From the NCBI GenBank assembly GCA_023458055.1, contig JAEXAW010000081.1:1-56318 (forward strand): a stretch of 56,318 bases of DNA. Reading direction: 5' to 3'. Positions within the stretch are counted from its first letter, which is position 1. Every line of letters begins with the position of its first letter. The DNA comes from Pseudomonadota bacterium (GTDB lineage Bacteria > Pseudomonadota > Alphaproteobacteria > Sphingomonadales > Sphingomonadaceae). Positions 50,650 to 56,318 of the stretch are shown piece after piece. The notes under the pieces are model-generated. The model saw only the letters and a program-made list of their open reading frames with translations, did not search any database and was not told where the DNA came from. The position numbers were made by a program, and so were the translations under genes.

Positions 50650-51579
50650 TCACGGATGCCCGCCGCCGCCTGCTGCGCCATAGCATTGGCCGGTGATGTA
50701 GCTCGCTTCATCGGACGCGAGCAGCACATAGACCGGCGCGATTTCCGCAGGCTGACCCGGACGCCCGAGCGGACGATCTCCGCCAAATTCGACCAGATCC
50801 TTCTGCGGCTGCCCGCCCGAAGGCTGGAGCGCCGTCCAATATGGGCCGGGTGCAACCGAATTGACGCGGATCCCTTTGGGGGCAAGCTGCTTGGCAAGAC
50901 TGCGCGCAAAGGCGACATTGGCCGCTTTGGTCTGGGCATAATCGAACAAATCTTGGGACGGATCAAACGCCTGCACCGATGCGGTGATGATGATCGACGC
51001 GCCGCGCTTCAAATGCGGCAGCGCCGCACGCGTAATCCAGAAGGGCGCATAGATATTGACCTTCATCGTCGTATCGAATTGCTCGGAGCTAAGGTCGGTA
51101 AGCTTGGCGCAAGCCTTTTGATGCCCGGCATTGTTGACGAGAATGTCAATCCCGCCCAGCCCCGCCACCGTGTCAGCCACAAGCTTTTCGCACGCCCGTT
51201 CGCTGGTAAGGTCACCGGGCAGCGCGAGGGCCGTCCGTCCTTCCGCTTCGATGAGCGCGATCACCTCGCGCGCATCGCTTTCCTCGGCGGGGAGATAGGC
51301 GATGGCGACGTCTGCACCCTCGCGCGCAAAGGCAATCGCTGCCGCCCTGCCAAGGCCGCTGTCGCCGCCCGTAACGAGCGCGCGCTTGCCCGCAAGGCGG
51401 CCATGGCCGACATAGCTTTCCTCGCCATGGTCGGGCACCGGCTTCATCTTGGCGGCAAGCCCGGGATGGGGTTGCGGCTGTTTGACAAACGGCGGTTTGG
51501 GATAGGCATCGGGCGAGGGTGCGTCCGCCGCCTTTTTCATCGGTTGCCTGGTGTCGGAGCCGGTCTTTTTGGCGGCCAT
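50650..51579 (-). CDS. SDR-family NAD(P)-dependent oxidoreductase
   Basis: 309 residues. A 60-residue Lys/Pro-rich head precedes the Rossmann fold: TGGDSGLGRA at 70-79, NNAG at 149-152, catalytic S201, Y214 and K218. The GHGRLAGKRALVTGGDSGLG start and YVLLASDEASYITGQ are typical of the general stress protein 39/YdaD/YhxC-like group. The substrate is unknown; a stress role is inferred from relatives. The start region ATG 51579 is followed by MAAKKTGSDT. Divergent from the lipoprotein gene. Confidence 0.9.
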   Translation of the reverse strand: MAAKKTGSDTRQPMKKAADAPSPDAYPKPPFVKQPQPHPGLAAKMKPVPDHGEESYVGHGRLAGKRALVTGGDSGLGRAAAIAFAREGADVAIAYLPAEESDAREVIALIEAEGRTALALPGDLTSERACEKLVADTVAGLGGIDILVNNAGHQKACAKLTDLSSEQFDTTMKVNIYAPFWITRAALPHLKRGASIIITASVQAFDPSQDLFDYAQTKAANVAFARSLAKQLAPKGIRVNSVAPGPYWTALQPSGGQPQKDLVEFGGDRPLGRPGQPAEIAPVYVLLASDEASYITGQCYGAAGGGGHP

Positions 51580-51732
51580 AAATATCCTTTCATCGTCCCG
51601 CGCTCCACTAAGGAACGGCAGGTGGAGCGGATCGTTCCGGCAGCTTAACCCAGGTGAAGGCGTATCTGGCGCGCTTCACGCAACCCTGACCCAGCGTGCC
51701 GCGTTGGTCGGCGGATGAAGGAGATATTGCCG

Positions 51733-52338
51733 ATGAACCGCCTCGCCACAATCGCAACGACGATGTCAGCGCTTGGTCTTGTTGCGTGTCAGGAGGTGCC
51801 GGTGGATCAACAAGATAAGGCCGCCAATGAAAGCGGATCGAGCGTCACCCCCGCGAGCGAAAAGGCTGCGGTTGATGCAGGGATGGCGTCGCCGCAGCCT
51901 GATGCGGATAAGAAGCCGGCAAACCAACCGCCGGTCCCGCCCGCGCGCGCCGGGATGGTGTGGAAATATGACGCCGAGCGCCGCGCCGCCATTTATCGCC
52001 CGCCCGACAGCGAGGCTATATTCTGGGTCGCCTGTCACGGCTCGCCCGATGGCCGCACGCTCTATGTGATGAAACCCGGTCGCGAGGCGCCGGCAGGCAA
52101 GGCCATGCTTGAGGTCGTAGCGGGATCGCTCAAGGCGACGATGCCGGTTACTTCGGTCGAAGCTATGGGTGACGGGCTCAGTTGGTCAGGCGAGGTTGCG
52201 CTTGATACGCCGATGGCGACGCTGTTGAGGCTGGCACCGCCGGACCGCGCCTTGCGCGTCACCATAAATGGCAAGGACGCGGAAACCATCCCCAACCATG
52301 ACGCAATCCGCCGCGCTGTCGAAACTTGTTACCGTTGA
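51733..52338 (+). CDS. Lipoprotein of unknown function
   Basis: 201 residues from ATG 51733, with AAGGAG 11 bases upstream inside a longer in-frame start at 51715. Lipobox LVAC gives Cys19. A low-complexity charged/Pro linker runs to about residue 75. Then a compact domain follows with MVWKYDAERRAAIYRPPDSEAIFWVACHG and paired cysteines (one there, one in VETCYR). No family recognised. Confidence 0.75.
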   Translation: MNRLATIATTMSALGLVACQEVPVDQQDKAANESGSSVTPASEKAAVDAGMASPQPDADKKPANQPPVPPARAGMVWKYDAERRAAIYRPPDSEAIFWVACHGSPDGRTLYVMKPGREAPAGKAMLEVVAGSLKATMPVTSVEAMGDGLSWSGEVALDTPMATLLRLAPPDRALRVTINGKDAETIPNHDAIRRAVETCYR

Positions 52339-52426
52339 TACATTTTACCCAATGTTACGTTAAACATATCGTAAACTATTTGCCTTAATCCTTGGCCTTC
52401 ACCGTTGGGCGGGGGCTAAGGCGTGA

Positions 52427-54676
52427 ATGTCGTTGAAATTAGGTAACTATCGAAATTTAATCGTTATTTTAACGATCAGTTTGCTCATGGGTTTCAGTGG
52501 AATCGGGCGACCCTTTGACCAGATTCTTGGCACCGGTCGTTATTGGGTTGATCCGATCAAAGCATCAGGCGACATTGTGATCGTCGGCATCGATAAAAAA
52601 TCGGTGGACCGGATCGGTGCCATGCCCTGGTCGCGCGGCACCTATGCGGCGATGATCGACAAGCTCTACGCGGCAGGTGCCAAGCGGGTCGCGTTCGACG
52701 TTGATTTTTCCGGTCCCGCGCCGGCGGCAGACGACGCCGCCTTGCGGACGGCGCTGATCCGCAATCCGCAGGATACATGGCTGACGGTGTTACCCCAGCA
52801 AGGCTCGGGCGACCGTATCCTTGCCTCGTCGGACCTCGCGGATCACGCGCATTTTGCGAGTGTGAACGCGCGCGTCATCGCCAACATCATCCGCTATTAC
52901 CAAGCTGACCAAGTGGGCGGGAAAAATCTTCCGCCGCTTCCCGCGGTTCTTGCTGGTCGTGAAGCCGACCCCAATCTGCCAACCAATATTCCCGTCAATT
53001 ATGCGATGGATGCGGCGTCTTTCCCTTACATGAGTGCAAGCGATATATTGACCGCTCCCGCCGCAACCAGCGTGCGTGGAAAAACGGTCGTGATCGGTCT
53101 CAATTATGGCATCCTCGGCGACAGCTACCGCATCTATGGCCAGAATAGCTATGGCGGCGTATTTATCGCGGGCATGGCAGCCGAAGGATTGAAGCGGGGA
53201 GCAGGCGTCCCGTTCGGCTGGCTCCTGCCCTTATTGCTGGCCGGAATTTTTGCCTATGGTTTGAGCTGCGTGCAAAGCGGGCGGGTGCGCCTTGTGGGTG
53301 TCGCGGCGGTCATTGCAACGCTGTTGGCGCTGCCAACGCTGGTGACCTATATTCCGGCCACGATTGAGGTCGTGCCCGCGCTGGTTTCTTTCGCCTTGCT
53401 GATGACCGCCAACAGCTTCCGCCGCATTACCAGACAAGCGCATGAGGATGAAATTGAAGGCTTGGGCAGCGTCGTGCTGGCGGAGGAACGCGGGATTGAA
53501 GCTGCGCCCGCGATCATCTGTCTGGTCATCAGCAATGATGCGCAAATCCGCGCCACCTTGTCGCTCGCCGATCAGCGCGCCGTTTGGCAAAGCCTGTATC
53601 GCCGTATCTCCTTTGCCATGGGTAGCATACCAGTTTACCGGCAGGGCAATTGCCTGTTCTGGGCTGAGGAAGAAGGCAAATTCGCCGATCTGAAGGACCG
53701 GTTGAACGGACTTCATTCGGTCGTCAGGATGCCGAACTGGATTGGCGACAATGAAGTGCAGGTTGATGGCTTTTTCGGCGTCGATATGCAGCCGCAATTG
53801 CCGCTACGTGCGCGTCTTGCGGGCGCGATTGCGGCGGTCGCGGGCGGGAGCGGGCTGCGCGTTGTGCTTAACGACCCGGTGGACAAAAGAGCGGCCTTGT
53901 GGGCGCTCACTGTTTCCAGCGAGATTGGCAAGGGCATGGAGCGTGGCGATTTCTGGGTCGCTTACCAGCCGCAGGTTGATTGCGATTCAGGCGCACTGGT
54001 CGGCGCTGAAGCCTTGATCCGCTGGCAGCATCCCGAAAAAGGCTTTCTCGATCCTGCCATGTTCATCGCAGCGGCCGAGAAGAGCGGCGAAATCGGCATC
54101 ATCACGGATTTTGTGCTAGGTGAGGTTGCGCGCGACATGCGCCGCCTCGCCAGCATCGGTGCGCGCATCCAGCTTAGCGTCAATGTCTCTCCGCTCCAGT
54201 TGGAGGATAGCTCGGTCAGTGACGCGATCACCCGCGTGTTCGTGGCACGGGGAGGGGATTGCAGCCGGTTGACGCTTGAACTTACGGAAACGGCGAGCCT
54301 TGCGAACGTCCATCAAGCCGCCAATGAATTGCTCAAATTACGTCGCCTCGGGATTACGCTATCCGCCGATGATTATGGCAGCGGCGCATCGACCCTCGAA
54401 AATCTCAAAGCCTCGCCGGTGCGCGAATTGAAGATCGACAAACAGTTCATTCAAGGCATGCGCGATGGCAATCCCGAATATCATATGGTGCGGTCGACCG
54501 TGATGATGGCCCACGCACTCAACCTGCATGTCGTGGCCGAAGGGGTTGAAGATCTTGAGACATTCGAGCTGCTGCGCCGCATTCACTGCGATTATGCGCA
54601 GGGCTATTATCTCGCCAAGCCCATGAAATTCTATGATTTAATTAAATTAGTGAGCGGCAAACAGAAAGCTGCGTAA
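52427..54676 (+). CDS. CHASE2-EAL cyclic-di-GMP phosphodiesterase
   Basis: 749 residues. One N-terminal membrane helix, an extracytoplasmic CHASE2 sensor (about 30-255; IVIVGIDKKSVDRIGAMPWS, then FDVDFSGP), three helices at about 262-329, a middle region (about 345-480) that looks like a degenerate GGDEF with no GG[DE]EF motif, and an EAL domain (about 495-745). Catalytic residues are in place: E528 of EAL, N586, E618/E621, DDYGSG at 648-653, K669, E705. It should therefore hydrolyse c-di-GMP in response to an unknown periplasmic signal. An AT-rich promoter-like gap precedes it. Confidence 0.92.
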   Translation: MSLKLGNYRNLIVILTISLLMGFSGIGRPFDQILGTGRYWVDPIKASGDIVIVGIDKKSVDRIGAMPWSRGTYAAMIDKLYAAGAKRVAFDVDFSGPAPAADDAALRTALIRNPQDTWLTVLPQQGSGDRILASSDLADHAHFASVNARVIANIIRYYQADQVGGKNLPPLPAVLAGREADPNLPTNIPVNYAMDAASFPYMSASDILTAPAATSVRGKTVVIGLNYGILGDSYRIYGQNSYGGVFIAGMAAEGLKRGAGVPFGWLLPLLLAGIFAYGLSCVQSGRVRLVGVAAVIATLLALPTLVTYIPATIEVVPALVSFALLMTANSFRRITRQAHEDEIEGLGSVVLAEERGIEAAPAIICLVISNDAQIRATLSLADQRAVWQSLYRRISFAMGSIPVYRQGNCLFWAEEEGKFADLKDRLNGLHSVVRMPNWIGDNEVQVDGFFGVDMQPQLPLRARLAGAIAAVAGGSGLRVVLNDPVDKRAALWALTVSSEIGKGMERGDFWVAYQPQVDCDSGALVGAEALIRWQHPEKGFLDPAMFIAAAEKSGEIGIITDFVLGEVARDMRRLASIGARIQLSVNVSPLQLEDSSVSDAITRVFVARGGDCSRLTLELTETASLANVHQAANELLKLRRLGITLSADDYGSGASTLENLKASPVRELKIDKQFIQGMRDGNPEYHMVRSTVMMAHALNLHVVAEGVEDLETFELLRRIHCDYAQGYYLAKPMKFYDLIKLVSGKQKAA

Positions 54677-54681
54677 AATTT

Positions 54682-54707
54682 TAGTTAATATCTTGCTAAC
54701 TATTTTT
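54682..54707 (+). terminator. Weak AT-rich terminator after the EAL gene
   Basis: TAGTTA (54682-54687) pairs with TAACTA (54697-54702), followed by TTTTT. The stem is short and AT-only, so termination may be partial and read-through into the tiny ORF is possible. Confidence 0.4.
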
Positions 54708-54727
54708 AATCCCACTATCGTTAGGGC

Positions 54728-54745
54728 CACAGCCACTCGGCTGTG
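54728..54745 (+). promoter_or_regulatory. Leader hairpin of the 19-codon ORF
   Basis: Perfect 7-bp stem CACAGCC/GGCTGTG with loop ACTC, 12 bp upstream of the SD GGAGGG. It has no T-run, so it is a leader structure rather than a terminator. Confidence 0.6.
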
Positions 54746-54766
54746 ATACATATAACGGAGGGTCAT

Positions 54767-54826
54767 ATGTGGGATTTCTGGGATTGGATTTCGGGCTATA
54801 CGCGCGGAACCGGCAGCCGGGCGTAA
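54767..54826 (+). CDS. Free-standing 19-residue Trp-rich micro-ORF
   Basis: ATG 54767 with GGAGGG 4 bases upstream encodes MWDFWDWISGYTRGTGSRA and stops at TAA 54824-54826. Three Trp and other aromatic residues crowd the first eleven positions; the tail is basic and Gly-rich. It is framed by a leader hairpin and a strong terminator, and no plus-strand gene follows for more than 1 kb, so it is not a leader of a downstream gene. It may be a membrane-binding micropeptide or a small regulatory RNA with a coding segment. Not recognised by me. Confidence 0.55.
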   Translation: MWDFWDWISGYTRGTGSRA

Positions 54827-54854
54827 GCCTTAGCCTCAAGCTTTAATTTACCCG

Positions 54855-54887
54855 AACGGGTCTGGAAAAATTTCCAGGCCCGTTTTT
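54855..54887 (+). terminator. Rho-independent terminator of the micro-ORF transcript
   Basis: ACGGGTCTGGA (54856-54866) pairs with TCCAGGCCCGT (54873-54883), with one G-T pair, followed by TTTTT (54883-54887). Confidence 0.9.
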
Positions 54888-54939
54888 CGTTGGGTTGACT
54901 TTTTGCTGTCAAAGCGCGGATGCGCGGGGTAGCGCCGCG

Positions 54940-55632
54940 CTAACCCGCGGGGGTTTCCTTGACTTTACCCGCAGCCTTGAGGTCCGCTTTGGTGATATGC
55001 CATTGCAATTGCTCGGGCGTCGCGCCGGGGACATCATTGACGCGGCGCAGCGTCACCGGGCCGATCATATTGAACGTGCCGCCAGCTTTCAGACGTCCGT
55101 ACAGCTGGAGCGGAACCTTGACGTAGGATGATCCCGCCGCGCCCTCCATGTCGAACGGCGCGCCGACCATCGCGTGAACTTCGCTATATTTGGCAAAGCT
55201 GTCGATGAACGCCTGACGGCTCATCCCGCTTGCCTTGCCGCCATTCGACCACAGCTCAAAGGCCTCGCCATATTTGCCCTGGTTGAGGAGGCTTGCATAG
55301 CGTTCGACCTGCTGTGCTGCGCCTTGGCCGGATTTGGGATCAATCGGCCCTTCGTTAAGCGGCGTGCGGTCGTCGGGAAGCCCGCCCGGCTCGCCCGGCG
55401 CGGGCGGGGTGAGGTTGGTCTGGGGTTGCGGCTTGGGCGGATCGACCGGCACATCGACCGGCGGGGTCAGCGCAGGGTTGCTGGCGACCGGGCCAGCCGG
55501 AGGCGTTGCGGCATCGGCGGTGACGGTATCGCTTGTCGGCGGGGTAGAGGGCTGCTGGCATCCGGCAAGAACGAGCGGCACCAAAATAAGAGACGTAGCG
55601 GTGATCAAGCGGGTGCGGATACGAGCGTGCAT
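54940..55632 (-). CDS. Proline-rich lipoprotein of unknown function
   Basis: 230 residues from ATG 55632, with AAGGAG 7 bases upstream. Lipobox VLAGC gives Cys25. A Pro/Thr-rich linker runs to about residue 105. A C-terminal domain of about 110 residues follows (QQVERYASLLNQGKYGEAFE, then SRQAFIDSFAKYSEVHAMVG), reminiscent of NTF2-like/DUF4878 lipoprotein domains. No definite family. The two Gln after Cys fit outer-membrane sorting. Confidence 0.8.
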   Translation of the reverse strand: MHARIRTRLITATSLILVPLVLAGCQQPSTPPTSDTVTADAATPPAGPVASNPALTPPVDVPVDPPKPQPQTNLTPPAPGEPGGLPDDRTPLNEGPIDPKSGQGAAQQVERYASLLNQGKYGEAFELWSNGGKASGMSRQAFIDSFAKYSEVHAMVGAPFDMEGAAGSSYVKVPLQLYGRLKAGGTFNMIGPVTLRRVNDVPGATPEQLQWHITKADLKAAGKVKETPAG

Positions 55633-55749
55633 CGAAAGCTCCTTTGCTGGCCGCCCCTCTCTCACAGGTGCGGATGGTCAGCAGAAGTAACGCGGGGCAC
55701 GGCCTTGCGGTTCCTCGCCTGCCGTTTGGGGGGGGCGGGCGAAGGCGGC

Positions 55750-56139
55750 TCAAACCAGCCGCAGCATCACCGCAATATGATCGCCTTCGCCGATCGCCTC
55801 CTTCTTGCGCACCGCGGCCTTTAACGGGAGGAAAAAGCCCTGATTGCCCTTGGTCGGGAAGAGCGATGTGACCCAGCGCGAGCGGCCATATTCGATCTCG
55901 ACCTTGACCGACCCCCAACCGCCGGTGCGCCCCGCGCTCGCGCCGCGAATAGCCTCGGCGTCGGGGCCGGTGACCGAAAGGAAATACCAGCTCCCCTTGG
56001 CCGGTTCCCCCTCCGCCGCCCCGGTCCAGATGAGGACGGGCCCGCTGACCTCGCGCTCGAATGACACAGCGGCGGGCGCATCGCCCAACTCATCGCGGAG
56101 GAACTGGGCAAGATCAGGCGGGAGCGGGCCGGAGGACAT
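55750..56139 (-). CDS. DUF1905 domain protein
   Basis: 129 residues from ATG 56139. The core is as expected for DUF1905: SFEREVSGPVLIWTGAAEGE, WYFLSV, GGWGSVKVEIEYGRSRWVTS, LFPTKGNQGFFLPLKAAVRK, EGDHIAVMLRL. This small beta-barrel family has no firmly known function. No SD is evident, so an alternative start slightly further upstream is possible. No signal peptide. Confidence 0.88.
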   Translation of the reverse strand: MSSGPLPPDLAQFLRDELGDAPAAVSFEREVSGPVLIWTGAAEGEPAKGSWYFLSVTGPDAEAIRGASAGRTGGWGSVKVEIEYGRSRWVTSLFPTKGNQGFFLPLKAAVRKKEAIGEGDHIAVMLRLV

Positions 56140-56190
56140 GGGGTGAGGATAAGCGTAAGACGTGCGGTGTGTCGAGAGCCGCCAACAAAA

Positions 56191-56318
56191 TCCTCCCCAT
56201 TCGCTTTCAGCGAACAGGGAGGAGCTTATCGTTGCGCCAAGATCCTCCCCGTTGCGCAGCAATGGGGAGGGGGACCGCCAGCGGCAGGCTGGTGGTGGAG
56301 GGGTCGCGAGGCGATAGC
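56191..56318 (-). repeat. Intergenic repeat R2, copy 2 (runs to the window edge)
   Basis: Reverse-orientation copy of R2: hairpins TCCTCCCCATTCGC..GCGAACAGGGAGGA and CCTCCCCGTTGC..GCAATGGGGAGG, ending in GGGGTCGCGAGGCGATAGC at the last base of the window. It may extend beyond. Confidence 0.85.

Noticed and set aside
54767..54887. Trp attenuator controlling a downstream operon
   Set aside because: No plus-strand gene follows; the next genes are on the minus strand. The unit is reported as a free-standing micro-ORF instead.

Overview
The window looks like a chromosomal segment of a GC-rich alphaproteobacterium, most probably a member of the Sphingomonadaceae (Sphingopyxis, Sphingorhabdus or Sphingomonas type). 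This rests on recognised protein types, not on a database search: a TonB-dependent receptor beside a TPR-sulfotransferase, a cyanide-insensitive-type cydAB with a DUF2474 peptide, a fused PabB-PabC, many short lipoproteins, and abundant palindromic intergenic repeats. Most of the window is ordinary core genome. Accessory material is concentrated near 33-34 kb, 36-37 kb, 43-46 kb and 48-49 kb.

Layout. 0-3.5 kb: a minus-strand tripartite efflux operon (HlyD adaptor, DHA2 MFS pump, NodT outer-membrane channel cut by the window edge). 3.9-10.6 kb: minus-strand amidohydrolase, class I aminotransferase, glycine-rich stress protein, PabBC fusion and a small periplasmic protein. 10.8-15.1 kb: a plus-strand run of fadD, PDZ-M48 peptidase, msrA and galU, followed by a converging aquaporin. 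16-19.3 kb: small lipoprotein, Sua5/TsaC and an acyl-CoA dehydrogenase. 19.4-22 kb: the cydA-cydB-DUF2474 quinol oxidase operon, divergent from a Rieske oxygenase and a PYROXD2-like oxidoreductase (22-25 kb). 26-33 kb: APC permease, TonB receptor, TPR-sulfotransferase and a crotonase. 33-37 kb: a 39-residue CxxC protein, an atypical TTG-start gene, tRNA-Gly(GCC), a thioredoxin-TPR protein with a LON-domain protein, and a repeat-rich gap. 37-43 kb: ubiH-like monooxygenase, ftsK, lolA and DUF2189. 46-56 kb: uvrB, a broken HicA/HicB locus, an OmpA protein, an SDR, a CHASE2-EAL phosphodiesterase, a tiny Trp-rich ORF, lipoproteins and DUF1905.

The most unusual part is 43.1-46.0 kb. A 472-residue nuclease toxin (DNA/RNA non-specific endonuclease type) is followed by its YezG/DUF600-like immunity gene and then by two further modules. 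Each module has a truncated toxin 3' end joined to another immunity gene. Toxin core, immunity 3' end and inter-module spacer are nearly identical between modules, while the toxin tip and the immunity N-terminal two thirds differ. The sequence around each toxin stop codon also carries the ribosome binding site of the next immunity gene. This reads as a recombining toxin-tip/immunity cassette array.

Other notable signals are a candidate translational switch in the TonB-receptor leader (one anti-SD segment with two possible partners), a roughly 185-bp multi-hairpin repeat in four copies whose inner stems vary in a compensatory way (three lie within 8 bp of stop codons and one adjoins a hicA remnant), and a free-standing 19-codon ORF with its own SD and terminator. 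No rRNA genes, CRISPR array, intact transposase or prophage was seen.
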